Origin: Candidatus Arsenophonus lipoptenae
Lineage (GTDB): Bacteria; Pseudomonadota; Gammaproteobacteria; Enterobacterales; Enterobacteriaceae
Length of the DNA stretch: 64,000 nucleotides
Direction of reading: 5' to 3'
NCBI RefSeq assembly: GCF_001534665.1
Contig: NZ_CP013920.1
Location: forward strand, 186,001-250,000
The translations under genes were made by a program, and so were the position numbers. The notes beneath the pieces are model-generated. The model saw only the letters and a list, made by a program, of their open reading frames with translations. It searched no databases and was not told where the DNA came from. Shown one piece after another: positions 31,941-42,144 of the stretch. Position 1 is the first letter of the stretch, and every line of letters starts with the position of its first letter.

Positions 31941-34763
31941 TTAATGCGCTTCATCCCAATTATCACCAACACCTATATCAACTTTCAAATTAACAGCTAA
32001 TTGTACGCTTTGTTCCATCAGTTGACGAATTTTTTGTTGTGATTGAATTAATGCTGATTTTTTTACTTCAAATACCAGTTCATCGTGTACTTGAATCAAC
32101 ATATAAAGATTTGGAGTTACAGTTTCAATCCATTTATCTAATGAAATCATAGCACGTTTTATAATATCAGCTGCGGTACCCTGCATAGATGCGTTAATTG
32201 CCTCACGTTCAGATGCTTTACGTTTTATTGTGTTATTAGAGTTAATATCAGGTAAATATAATCTACGGCCTTCTAGTGTTTCAACATATCCTTTTTTGGC
32301 AGCTTTCTTGCGAATAAATTCCATATAACTTAGAATACCTGGATATCTTTTAAAATAACAATCTATATAAAACTTGGCCTTATTAAGGCTAATTTTTAAT
32401 TGACGAGATAACCCAAAAGAACTCATACCATATATCAAACCAAAATTAATTGCTTTTGCAGTACGACGTTGTTCATTAGTTACATCTTTTAAAAATATAT
32501 TAAAAATATCTGCTGCTGTAACACTATGAATATCTTGTCCTTCAGCAAAGGCATTAAGTAATCTTTGATCTTTAGAAAAATGTGCTAGAATACGTAATTC
32601 AATTTGTGAATAATCCGCAGATAAAATTTTATAACCTTCACGAGCTATGAAGGCTTGACGAATCCTTCTGCCTTCTTTAGTACGAATAGGAATATTTTGT
32701 AAATTAGGATTACGAGAAGACAATCTACCTGTAGAAGTTACTGTTTGATGATAAGATGTATGTATTCTTTTTGTTTTTAAATTAATCATCATAGGAAGCT
32801 TGTCTATGTAAGTTGATTTTAATTTTGATAATCTACGATATTGTAAAATAATATTTGGTAGTTCATGACTATTAGATAAATATTCTAAAACTATCTCATT
32901 TGTAGAAGGTAAACCACACGAAGTTTTTTCTATAACTGGTAATTGTAATTTTTTAAATAAGATAAATTGCAATTCTTTAGGTGAAAATAAATTAAATTTT
33001 TGTTCAGCAACAATATAAGCTAATTTTTCAATCTTTATTAAACGATTACTTATTTCTTGAGATTGTTTCGCAAGCTTATTTTTATCTATAAGCACCCCAA
33101 TTTGTTCCATCTTTGCTAATACTGGAACTAGCGGTATTTCTATCTGTTGAAAAATATTTTTTAATTTAGGTTTTGCTTCAATCTGAGGCCATAAGATATT
33201 ATGTATTAATAGTGTAATTTTTACATCTTCTTTTATATAAGAGTTAGTTTTTTTAGAAGTGCTGTTACTAAATAATAATGACGGTTTTTCATAATTTTTA
33301 TTAATGATTTTTTTTAAAGTTACATTTTCACTATTAAAATATAGTTTAGCTAAACTAGCTATATCATGACCACCAAAACCAGCAATACTATTTAATATAT
33401 ATGATTCTAATCTTATATCAAAGGCCATATTTTTTAATATAATATCATAATTCTTCATTACACTATAATTAAATTTTGTGTTTTTACCAATTTTTTGAAT
33501 CTTATCATCAACTAAAACTGGTTTTATGATATCTAATACTTCATTTAATTTTAATTGTTTAGCAAAATTAAGACAATCATACTTTAATGGAATATAAGCT
33601 GCTTGCCATTCTTCAATAGCAAAATATAGTCCAATAAGATTAGTCGATAATGTATCATTACTATCAGTTTCTATTTCAAAAACAAAACTTTTTGCGGATT
33701 GAAGTTTCTTCATCCATTCTATTAAATGATTTTTTTCTAATATTATTTGATAATTTTCTATTAAAAATGATCTAATAGAGTTTTTAATTGAAATTAAATT
33801 TATACTACTAGTAAGATAAGTACTATTCATATTATTAGATATACTAATGAAAGATTTATTTATTTTTTTTGTTAACCATATACCATTTTTTAAATCATTT
33901 AACCAACTCTTAAATTCATAAAAACTAAAAATCTTGTATAATTTTTTAGTATCAGTTTCCTTAATAATTAATTCATCATAATTTGTATCTAAATTAACAT
34001 TAGTATTAATTGTAGCTAATTTATATGATAAAAAAGCAATATCTTTATATTCGATTATCTTTTTTAATAATATTTTAGAACCACGTAATTTTAATGATGA
34101 AATTGCTGATAAATTATTGTAAATAGTTTCAAGATTACCAATACCTTTTAATAAAGCTAAAGCAGTTTTTTTTCCCACACCAGGTATTCCTGGTATACTA
34201 TCAGTACGATCTCCCATTAATGCAAATAAATCAATTATTAGCTTTGGTTGAATTCCATATTTATCAATAACATCAGTTGGCCCAATAATTGCATTCGACA
34301 TAGTATTGATTAGCTTTATATTATTAGTTACTAATTGAGCCATATCTTTATCTACAGTACTAATTAATACAGGAATACCTATCTTGCCTGCTTGTATCGC
34401 CAATGTACCTATTACATCATCAGCTTCTACACCAGATATAACTAATAAAGGTAATCCCATAGCAATAATTATTTCGTATAATGGCATTATTTGTTTACAT
34501 AAATTATCAGGCATGCTAAGTCTATTAGCTTTATATTTTGCAAATAACTTATCACGAAAAGTTTTCCCTTTATCATCAAATAATACAGCAATATTACTAG
34601 GTTGATATTGAATAATTAAACTACGTAATATATTAATAACACCATAAATAGCACCTGTAGGTTTACCTAAACTATTAGTTAATAATGGAAAAGCATGATA
34701 AGCACGATAAAGGTAATATGATCCATCAACTAAAATAAATAGATCTTTTTTAATTATAGACAT
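31941..34763 (-). CDS. polA: DNA polymerase I, proofreading site altered
   Basis: Okazaki-fragment maturation and gap-filling polymerase. It has 940 residues, against 928 in E. coli. The 5'-nuclease domain keeps its acidic residues (D13, D63-D64, D115-D116, D138 and D140). The polymerase domain keeps LSADYSQIELR, the O-helix RRTAKAINFGLIYGMS and QVHDELVFE. In the 3'-5' exonuclease domain the site FDTETDS reads FEIETDS (E363 for Asp355) and the Asp424 position is N432 (KFNYS for KYDRG). E365, Y509 and D513 remain. Proofreading is therefore probably weak or lost. Confidence 0.98.
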   Translation of the reverse strand: MSIIKKDLFILVDGSYYLYRAYHAFPLLTNSLGKPTGAIYGVINILRSLIIQYQPSNIAVLFDDKGKTFRDKLFAKYKANRLSMPDNLCKQIMPLYEIIIAMGLPLLVISGVEADDVIGTLAIQAGKIGIPVLISTVDKDMAQLVTNNIKLINTMSNAIIGPTDVIDKYGIQPKLIIDLFALMGDRTDSIPGIPGVGKKTALALLKGIGNLETIYNNLSAISSLKLRGSKILLKKIIEYKDIAFLSYKLATINTNVNLDTNYDELIIKETDTKKLYKIFSFYEFKSWLNDLKNGIWLTKKINKSFISISNNMNSTYLTSSINLISIKNSIRSFLIENYQIILEKNHLIEWMKKLQSAKSFVFEIETDSNDTLSTNLIGLYFAIEEWQAAYIPLKYDCLNFAKQLKLNEVLDIIKPVLVDDKIQKIGKNTKFNYSVMKNYDIILKNMAFDIRLESYILNSIAGFGGHDIASLAKLYFNSENVTLKKIINKNYEKPSLLFSNSTSKKTNSYIKEDVKITLLIHNILWPQIEAKPKLKNIFQQIEIPLVPVLAKMEQIGVLIDKNKLAKQSQEISNRLIKIEKLAYIVAEQKFNLFSPKELQFILFKKLQLPVIEKTSCGLPSTNEIVLEYLSNSHELPNIILQYRRLSKLKSTYIDKLPMMINLKTKRIHTSYHQTVTSTGRLSSRNPNLQNIPIRTKEGRRIRQAFIAREGYKILSADYSQIELRILAHFSKDQRLLNAFAEGQDIHSVTAADIFNIFLKDVTNEQRRTAKAINFGLIYGMSSFGLSRQLKISLNKAKFYIDCYFKRYPGILSYMEFIRKKAAKKGYVETLEGRRLYLPDINSNNTIKRKASEREAINASMQGTAADIIKRAMISLDKWIETVTPNLYMLIQVHDELVFEVKKSALIQSQQKIRQLMEQSVQLAVNLKVDIGVGDNWDEAH

Positions 34764-34986
34764 AATCTATCCATCATAAAGAAAAGATATTAATTAATAA
34801 TTATATTAATTTTTATTTTTAAAATCTTAATTAAGACAAAAAACTATTAAAATAATTCTATATTAACATTTTTATTATTTATCACTAAAAATATTTTAAA
34901 ATAGTACTTATATGTGCTTAAATAGAACATGCAATAAGTGCACTAATAATCCATAAAACATTATATCTTTAATAAAATAGAATGTT

Positions 34987-35613
34987 TTATTTATTAATTA
35001 AAAATTTCACAATATCAGAATAAGCATTAGCATAATAAATTATGTCATTACCTATTATATACTTATTATGAATCATATATTTACCATTAACAAAAATTGC
35101 TGGAACACCTACTAATTGAAAATCTTTCACTGCTTTTTGTTGCTTTATAACTAATGATCTAACAATAAAACTATTTAATGCTGCATCATATTCTTCACTT
35201 TTAATGCCCATATTAATAAATACTGCTTTAATATCAGCGCTAGTATTTATTGATTCTTTATTTTGTATTCCTTCAAATAAAATTAATGCAATTTTATCTT
35301 CAATATTTAACACCATAGCTAACGTCCATGCTTTTGTTAAATCACTACCTAATGGACCTAAAAAATCTATATGATAACGCTCTAACTTAATTTTAATATC
35401 CTTAAAGAATTTTCCTGATATCATTTTAGATACATGGTAAATGGATTCAAAATTATAACAATGAGGACAATAAAAAGAAAAAAATTCTACTACACGAGGC
35501 GCATCTTGCACTGCGTTTTTTATTTGACTAAATTCAATACCTTCAGTATAACCTATTGCAGAAAGATTATAAAATACAAATAACCATATTAAATTTAAAC
35601 AAAATTTGTTCAT
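34987..35613 (-). CDS. dsbA: Periplasmic thiol:disulfide oxidoreductase DsbA
   Basis: Introduces disulfide bonds into secreted proteins. It has 208 residues, the E. coli length. A hydrophobic signal peptide covers about residues 1-22. The thioredoxin-fold active site CPHC is at residues 49-52 (FYCPHCYNFE), and the cis-proline loop is GVPAIFVNG near residue 166. It lies upstream of polA on the same strand, as in E. coli; yihF/yihG are missing. Its retention implies disulfide-containing envelope proteins and a DsbB partner elsewhere. Confidence 0.97.
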   Translation of the reverse strand: MNKFCLNLIWLFVFYNLSAIGYTEGIEFSQIKNAVQDAPRVVEFFSFYCPHCYNFESIYHVSKMISGKFFKDIKIKLERYHIDFLGPLGSDLTKAWTLAMVLNIEDKIALILFEGIQNKESINTSADIKAVFINMGIKSEEYDAALNSFIVRSLVIKQQKAVKDFQLVGVPAIFVNGKYMIHNKYIIGNDIIYYANAYSDIVKFLINK

Positions 35614-35712
35614 AGCAAATAATTCTTTGAAAATTAGATTTACAAATTTATTAAATTATAAAAATAGATAAATATTATTATATTTTTTGATATAGTAATA
35701 TTTAAAATTCTG

Positions 35713-37779
35713 TTAATGTAATAAAGAAATATTACCTATTCGTAAAAATAAACTATACAACTGATTTAATAATGTCAAACGATTAATCCTCAATATTTGT
35801 TTAGAGTCCATAATCATAACATTATCAAAAAAATCATCTATAACCCCGCGTAATGAGGCTAATTCAATTAGGGCACTTTTGTATTTTTTATTAGCAAAAA
35901 AAGATTCTAATTTAGTTTGTAAAATCATTACACGAGATGCTAAATTAACTTCTTCAGGTAGTATTAACATACTAGTTATAATATTTTTATTTAATTTTTC
36001 ATTTGCTTGATTCAAAATATTAGCTATACGTTTATTAGAGATTATAAGTGCCTCAGATACTTCTAAAGTTCTAAAAAAAGTAATAGCTTTTACACGAGCA
36101 TCAAAATCTAAAGGTTTAGTAGGTTTCATAGCTAAAACAGATTGAATCGTATCTATACGATATCCTTTTTCTTTATAAAAAGATAAAAATCGTTTAAACA
36201 TAAATTCTATTACATCATTAATAACATTTTTATTACTTAATTTATTTCCATAAAAATAAACAGTTTGTTGTGTTAAAGATAATAAATCTAAATCATAACC
36301 TTTTTCGATAATAATACGTAATAAACCAAATGCAATCCTACGCAATGCAAATGGATCTTTATTACCTTTTGGATGTTGTCCAATACCAATAATGCCTACT
36401 AGTGTATCAATTTTATCAGCTAATGCTAATGTAACTGCAATTAAATTAGATGGTAATTTGTCACCAGAAAACCGAGGTTGATAGTGTTCTTTAATTGCTA
36501 CTGCTACATCATTAAATTCACCATCTAAAAGAGCGTAATGCATACCAATAATTCCCTGTATAGAAGGAAATTCAAATACCATATTTGTAACTAAATCGCA
36601 TTTTGATAATAGAGCGGCACGTACAGAATGATTAACATATGCACCAACTTTAGAACTAATCCACTGAGTCAAAACTTTTAAACGATCAGTTTTATCACGC
36701 AATGTACCTAATTTTTCTTGAAATACAATGGTTTCCAATTCAGGTAAATAATCTTCTAAACATTTTTTGCGATCATATTTATAAAAAAATTCAGCATCTA
36801 CTAAACGTGGACGCATTACTTTTTCATTACCTATAATAATCTCTTTAGGATTAACAGATTCAATATTAGCAACAAATATAAAATCAGACATTAAATTACC
36901 AAAATGATCATAAATTGGAAAATATTTTTGATCATATTTCATAGTGTGGATTATAACTTCTTTTGGTATTGATAAAAATTTATTTTCAAATTTTCCATGT
37001 AATACAACTGGCCACTCAACTAATGAAGTTACTTCTTCCAATAAACTATCAGTAAATAAAGCAATACCACCTAATTTTTGTGCTATCTTATTTATTTCAT
37101 GTTTAATTAATTTTTTACGATCTTCATAATCAGCAATAACTTTACCACGTTCATATAATATTGCTGGATATTGTTCAGCTGAAGTAACGATAATTTTAGA
37201 TTCACCAATAAATCTATGTCCATAAATTACACGACTACTTTGTACTCCAAATAATTCACCATCTATTAAATTATCACCAAATAACATAATTAAAGTATGA
37301 ACAGGTCGAATAAAAGGTGCATCCTTATTACCCCATCTCATTAATTTTGAAATATGTAATTGTCTTAAAGAATTAATTACTATATCTAAAAGAAGTATTC
37401 TTGTATCATTACCTTTTACAACAGAAAAATAAAATAAATATTCTCCTTTATCTGTGATTAAACGTTTTGCCTGATTTAAATTAATTCCACAATTATGTGC
37501 CCATCTTTTCGCAGCTTGGGTAGGATTACCTTTAGAATCAAAAGCTTGATTAATTGCTGGACCACGGTTTTTTACTTGACGATCATTTTGATATTTAGCT
37601 AAATTTATTACTTTTAATGCTAAACGACGTGGAGATGCATACCATAATACTTCATTATACTGAATATTAATTAAATTTAATTGATTTCTAAAATTTTTTG
37701 CAAAGGATTCTGCTAATGAACGAAGAGATTTAGGTGGTAATTCTTCTGTACCTATTTCCACTAAAAAATTTTGTTCCAT
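35713..37779 (-). CDS. glyS: Glycyl-tRNA synthetase beta subunit
   Basis: Beta subunit of the bacterial heterotetrameric glycyl-tRNA synthetase; binds tRNA-Gly. It has 688 residues, against 689 in E. coli. It begins EQNFLVEIGTEELPPKSLR. GHRFIGE lies near residue 190, and an HD-like region (ALADKIDTLVGIIGIGQHPKG, then NKDPFALRRIA) lies near residue 470. The C-terminal anticodon-binding-like region runs to the end. It follows glyQ by 19 bases, forming the usual operon. Confidence 0.98.
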   Translation of the reverse strand: MEQNFLVEIGTEELPPKSLRSLAESFAKNFRNQLNLINIQYNEVLWYASPRRLALKVINLAKYQNDRQVKNRGPAINQAFDSKGNPTQAAKRWAHNCGINLNQAKRLITDKGEYLFYFSVVKGNDTRILLLDIVINSLRQLHISKLMRWGNKDAPFIRPVHTLIMLFGDNLIDGELFGVQSSRVIYGHRFIGESKIIVTSAEQYPAILYERGKVIADYEDRKKLIKHEINKIAQKLGGIALFTDSLLEEVTSLVEWPVVLHGKFENKFLSIPKEVIIHTMKYDQKYFPIYDHFGNLMSDFIFVANIESVNPKEIIIGNEKVMRPRLVDAEFFYKYDRKKCLEDYLPELETIVFQEKLGTLRDKTDRLKVLTQWISSKVGAYVNHSVRAALLSKCDLVTNMVFEFPSIQGIIGMHYALLDGEFNDVAVAIKEHYQPRFSGDKLPSNLIAVTLALADKIDTLVGIIGIGQHPKGNKDPFALRRIAFGLLRIIIEKGYDLDLLSLTQQTVYFYGNKLSNKNVINDVIEFMFKRFLSFYKEKGYRIDTIQSVLAMKPTKPLDFDARVKAITFFRTLEVSEALIISNKRIANILNQANEKLNKNIITSMLILPEEVNLASRVMILQTKLESFFANKKYKSALIELASLRGVIDDFFDNVMIMDSKQILRINRLTLLNQLYSLFLRIGNISLLH

Positions 37780-37798
37780 AATAATAACCTTTTAATTT

Positions 37799-38716
37799 TT
37801 ACAAATTTGGAAAACCTAATTTCTTACGGGAAATATAATAAACTTCTGCTACTCTTTTAGTTAAAGTACGAATACGTAAAATATATCGTTGTCGTTCAGT
37901 AACCGAAATTGCTTTACGTGCATCTAATAAATTAAATAAATGAGTAGCTTTTAAAATACATTCATAAGCTGGTAAGGGTAGTGAAATTTTTAGTGAAAGT
38001 AAATCTTTAGCTTCTTTTTCATACCATTCAAAACTTTCAAATAAAAAATTAATATTAGCACATTCAAAATTATAAACTGATTGCTCAACTTCATTCTGAT
38101 GATAAATATCACCATAAGTTATTTTGCCTAATAAGCCATCTGACCAAAGTAAATCATATATATTATCCACTCCTTGAATATACATAGCTAATCTCTCAAG
38201 ACCATAAGTTATTTCACCTGTAACAGGTTTACATTCCAAACCACCTACTTGCTGAAAATAAGTAAATTGAGTGATCTCCATTCCATTTAACCAAACTTCC
38301 CAGCCCAACCCCCAAGCTCCTAAAGTTGCATTTTCCCAATTATCTTCTACAAATCGGATATCATGAGTGGTTAAATCTAATTCCAAAGCTTTTAATGAAT
38401 CAAGATACAATTCTTGAAAATTATCTGGTGATGGTTTAATAATAACTTGAAATTGATGATACCGTTGTAAACGATTAGGGTTTTCACCATAACGCCCATC
38501 AGTTGGTCGTCGAGATAGTTGCACATAAGCTGCAGCTACTGGTTCAGGACCTAGTGCCCTTAAAAAAGTCATTGGATGAGAGGTTCCTGCACCTACCTCT
38601 ATATCTAATGATTGGATAATACTACAACCTTGACAAGCCCAGTAGTCTTGCAATGCAAAAATTAACTCCTGAAAAACCTTAATATTAAATTTTTTTATAT
38701 TAAACTTACATTGCAT
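37799..38716 (-). CDS. glyQ: Glycyl-tRNA synthetase alpha subunit
   Basis: Catalytic alpha subunit of glycyl-tRNA synthetase (class II). It has 305 residues, against 303 in E. coli. Conserved segments include [74 protein letters not shown] and [18 protein letters not shown]. Two N-terminal substitutions stand out against E. coli (QPLDME reads QSLDIE, VQPSRRP reads VQLSRRP). It is first in the glyQS operon. Confidence 0.98.
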   Translation of the reverse strand: MQCKFNIKKFNIKVFQELIFALQDYWACQGCSIIQSLDIEVGAGTSHPMTFLRALGPEPVAAAYVQLSRRPTDGRYGENPNRLQRYHQFQVIIKPSPDNFQELYLDSLKALELDLTTHDIRFVEDNWENATLGAWGLGWEVWLNGMEITQFTYFQQVGGLECKPVTGEITYGLERLAMYIQGVDNIYDLLWSDGLLGKITYGDIYHQNEVEQSVYNFECANINFLFESFEWYEKEAKDLLSLKISLPLPAYECILKATHLFNLLDARKAISVTERQRYILRIRTLTKRVAEVYYISRKKLGFPNL

Positions 38717-39237
38717 ACTGAATTTACAAATAAATTATAATTATTAACATCGTTAACTATATAACATAAAATGTCAATATTTATGTATTGAAGTAAAATT
38801 AATTCATAAACAAAAATAATAATGCAAAATAAAAAATATAAGACAAGCTTTCATTATTATTTTATACATATACTGTTATTAGATTTTAATATATAATATT
38901 CTATTAATAATATTATTATAAATAATAAAGTACATATACAGACATTTTATATATAATGTTAATGATTCTTTATTTCTATTTTATAAACTATTAATATAAT
39001 TTTTTTGTTTTTAATATGTCAATATTAATACATTAAATAAACATAAAAAATGATCCAAGAAACTTATATTATAAATATAAAATTTATTTTCTTTTTTATT
39101 ACAGATTTTTTATTACAAAATAATCATCAAAATATTAATTTTTATAACTAATTAAAATATTATTAATGCATTTATAATTTTGTGATAAAAATTTATATTT
39201 TGAGAATATTCAATTATTAACTGAATAATTAAAAACT
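38717..39237. other. Divergent intergenic region, glyQ to gmk
   Basis: About 520 bases containing the promoters of glyQS and gmk-rpoZ-spoT. Only AT-rich sequence is visible; no gene remnant is recognised. Confidence 0.6.
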
Positions 39238-39861
39238 ATGATACAGGGAACATTGTATGTTATATCTGCTCCAAGTGGTACTGGAAAATCCAGTCTTATC
39301 AAAGCTTTATTAAAAACTCAATTATCTTATAATATAAGAGTATCTATTTCACATACCACTAGAATGAAACGTACTGATGAAAAAAACGGAGAACATTATT
39401 TTTTTATTACCAAAGAAAAATTTCAAAAAATGATTAAACATAATGATTTTTTTGAATATGCTTATATTTTTGGAAATTATTATGGAACTTCTCGTTCAAT
39501 AAATGAAAAAATTCTTAATAGTGGTGTTGATGTATTTCTAGAAATAGATTGGCAAGGAGCACAACAAATCAGAAACAAAATGCCTAGAGTTTGCACTATT
39601 TTTATATTACCACCATCTAAAAATGAATTAATGCATCGGTTATATACACGTGGTCAAGATAGTGAAGAAAATATCAATATACGTATAAAACAAACAATTA
39701 CTGAAATAAAACATTATAGAGAATATGATTACATCATTATTAATGATGATTTTAATATTGCATTAGATAATTTAAAATCTATTATTAAATCTAGACATTT
39801 AAAATTGAAATATCAAATGCATAGATATGATAATTTAATTAATAAATTATTGGAAGATTAA
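39238..39861 (+). CDS. gmk: Guanylate kinase
   Basis: Phosphorylates GMP to GDP. It has 207 residues, the E. coli length. The P-loop [10 protein letters not shown] is at about residues 11-20. GMP-binding residues lie in [36 protein letters not shown] and [12 protein letters not shown]. It is first in gmk-rpoZ-spoT, the conserved enterobacterial order. rpoZ follows after 50 bases. Confidence 0.98.
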   Translation: MIQGTLYVISAPSGTGKSSLIKALLKTQLSYNIRVSISHTTRMKRTDEKNGEHYFFITKEKFQKMIKHNDFFEYAYIFGNYYGTSRSINEKILNSGVDVFLEIDWQGAQQIRNKMPRVCTIFILPPSKNELMHRLYTRGQDSEENINIRIKQTITEIKHYREYDYIIINDDFNIALDNLKSIIKSRHLKLKYQMHRYDNLINKLLED

Positions 39862-39911
39862 AAAATATTTAGTATAATAAATAAAATTTTTTTATCTTTG
39901 GATATTATAAT

Positions 39912-40145
39912 ATGGCTCGCGTAACAGTTCAAGATGCAGTAGAAAAAATCGGTAATCGTTTTGATTTAATTTTAGTAGCCGCATGTCGTGCTAGGCAATT
40001 ACAAATAAAAGGTAAACATCCTTTAATTAAAGAAAATAACGATAAAGTCACAGTAATTTCATTAAGAGAAATAGAATCTGATTTAATTAATATTAGTATT
40101 TTAGATATGATTGAACATAAGGAATCACAAAACAAACAACTATAG
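39912..40145 (+). CDS. rpoZ: RNA polymerase omega subunit, short C terminus
   Basis: Omega assists assembly of the beta' subunit and forms part of a ppGpp-binding site in E. coli. It has 77 residues, against 91. The N terminus [20 protein letters not shown] is nearly identical to E. coli, including the MARVTV segment near the ppGpp site. The protein stops after [10 protein letters not shown], missing about 14 tail residues that are poorly structured in E. coli. It lies 64 bases before spoT. Confidence 0.97.
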   Translation: MARVTVQDAVEKIGNRFDLILVAACRARQLQIKGKHPLIKENNDKVTVISLREIESDLINISILDMIEHKESQNKQL

Positions 40146-40209
40146 AAATGTAAAAAAGTATCTAAATATTATTAAAAAAGTACATTGTTAACTTGAAGGT
40201 AAGTGTAAA

Positions 40210-41715
40210 TTGTGCCTATTTGAAGTCCTAAATAATTTTTTTCGGGAATATCTCTCAAAAAAACAGATCTTATTGCTACAACAAGCTTATATTGTTGCTA
40301 GAGATGCACATAAAGGACAAATACGTTTAAGTGGTGAACCTTATATCACTCATCCAGTAGCAGTGACATGTATTTTGACAGAAATGCGTTTAGATCATGA
40401 AACATTAATGGCTGCATTACTGCACGATGTTATCGAAGATACATCTACATCTTTTCAAGATATAAAACAACTGTTTGGCAAGACAGTTGCTGGACTAGTT
40501 GAGGGGGTATCAAAACTAGATAATTTTAAATTTCGTGATAAACAAGAGGCTCAAGCAGAAAATTTAAATAAAGTTATTATGGCTATGGTTCGAGATATTC
40601 GCGTAATTTTAATTAAACTAGCAGATCGAACCCATAATATGCGTACTTTAGGATTCCTAGGTATAGAAAAAAGACGTAGAATAGCAAAAGAAACATTAGA
40701 AATTTATAGCCCACTAGCACATCGTTTAGGCATTAATCATTTAAAAACTGAATTAGAAGAATTAGGATTTGAAGCACTCTATCCTAATAGATATAAAATG
40801 ATTAAAGAAATAGTAAAGACGTATCATTATAATAGAAAAGAAATAATAAAAAAAATAATAACAGAAATAGAATATAGATTATTAAAAGCTAAAATACCTT
40901 CTAGGGTATACGGTAGAAAAAAACATTTGTATTCAATATACCAAAAAATGTGCCTTAAAGAACAATGGTTCCATTCAATTTTAGATATATACTCCTTTCG
41001 CATCATAGTTCATGATATTGATACTTGTTATCGTGTTCTTAATCAAATACATTGTTTATATAATCCTAGGCCAGGACAAGTAAAAGATTATATTGCTATT
41101 CCAAAAGTAAATGGTTATCAATCTTTACATACATCAATGATTGGACCGCACGGTATACCAATAGAAATACAAATTCGTACTGAAGACATGGATCAAATAG
41201 CAGAAATGGGTATAGCAGCTCACTGGAAATATAAAGAACAAGAAAATTCTTGTATAACTACTCAAATTAAAACAAAACGTTGGATACAAAGTCTATTAGA
41301 ACTACAAAAAAATACAGGTAATTCTTTTGAATTCATAGAAAATATAAAATATGAACTTTTTCCAGATGAAATTTATGTTTTTACACCTAAAGGTAGTATT
41401 ATAAAACTACCTACTGGAGCAACTCCAGTTGATTTTGCCTATGCTATTCATACAAATATAGGTCATGCATGTATTGGAGCTAGGGTAGACCGTCAACCTT
41501 ATCCTTTATCTAAATCTTTAAGTAATGGACAAACCATAGAAATTATTACTTCTCCTAGAGCTCAACCAAGCTTAACCTGGTTAAATTTTGTTGTTAGTTT
41601 AAAAGCAAGAACAAAAATACGTCAAACACTTCAAAATTTAAAACTAGAAAACACTATTAATTTAAACAGTAAATTACTAAATCAATCTTTAAGTAAAGAT
41701 ATAAATATAAGATAA
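40210..41715 (+). CDS. spoT: (p)ppGpp hydrolase/synthetase SpoT, lacking the C-terminal regulatory half
   Basis: Alarmone hydrolase with a weak synthetase. It has 501 residues, against about 702 in E. coli. The start is TTG at 40210, matching the TTG start of E. coli spoT. The HD hydrolase site is intact (THP at 47-49, HDVIED at 72-77, LADRTHN near 141). The synthetase region has YGRKKHLYSIYQKM and the RxKD-type motif QVKDYIAIPKVNGYQSLHT. The TGS domain (FTPKGSIIKLPTGATPVDFAYA) follows. The protein ends just after TGS; the helical, zinc-finger-like and ACT domains are missing. The hydrolase should work, but regulation by acyl carrier protein or the ribosome is likely changed. Confidence 0.96.
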   Translation: MCLFEVLNNFFREYLSKKQILLLQQAYIVARDAHKGQIRLSGEPYITHPVAVTCILTEMRLDHETLMAALLHDVIEDTSTSFQDIKQLFGKTVAGLVEGVSKLDNFKFRDKQEAQAENLNKVIMAMVRDIRVILIKLADRTHNMRTLGFLGIEKRRRIAKETLEIYSPLAHRLGINHLKTELEELGFEALYPNRYKMIKEIVKTYHYNRKEIIKKIITEIEYRLLKAKIPSRVYGRKKHLYSIYQKMCLKEQWFHSILDIYSFRIIVHDIDTCYRVLNQIHCLYNPRPGQVKDYIAIPKVNGYQSLHTSMIGPHGIPIEIQIRTEDMDQIAEMGIAAHWKYKEQENSCITTQIKTKRWIQSLLELQKNTGNSFEFIENIKYELFPDEIYVFTPKGSIIKLPTGATPVDFAYAIHTNIGHACIGARVDRQPYPLSKSLSNGQTIEIITSPRAQPSLTWLNFVVSLKARTKIRQTLQNLKLENTINLNSKLLNQSLSKDINIR

Positions 41716-42144
41716 TAATAAAATATTATAGCAAAAAAAATTGATATTAGATATTTATTTATAAATATTTATTAATTAATAATATAAATCTTAAATTTGC
41801 ATTAATATTACGATGATTATTATTAAATAATAGGTAAATAATTTTAGATTTAAAATTATTTAATTAACGTAATTTTATATTTATAGTTATTTACTATACT
41901 AAAAAATAATAAAAATATAATAGAAAACTGCATAAAATCTATAAAACAGATTAAATTTATTTAATTATCCTTATTTTTTATAAATATATTATGTCAACTA
42001 ATATTAGTCACTAAACTACACTTTTAATGTCTTAGATTTAAATAAAATAAAATAATAAATATTAAAAATATATTTTTAATATTATAGTTTATATTTTATT
42101 TTTAATAAAATATAAACTAGTAAATACAAAAATAACTTTATAGA
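41716..42144. other. Intergenic region after truncated spoT
   Basis: About 430 bases between convergent spoT and mepM. The missing 200 codons of spoT would fill and exceed this space. I see no reading frame resembling the SpoT C-terminal domains, so they were deleted or have decayed. Confidence 0.6.
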
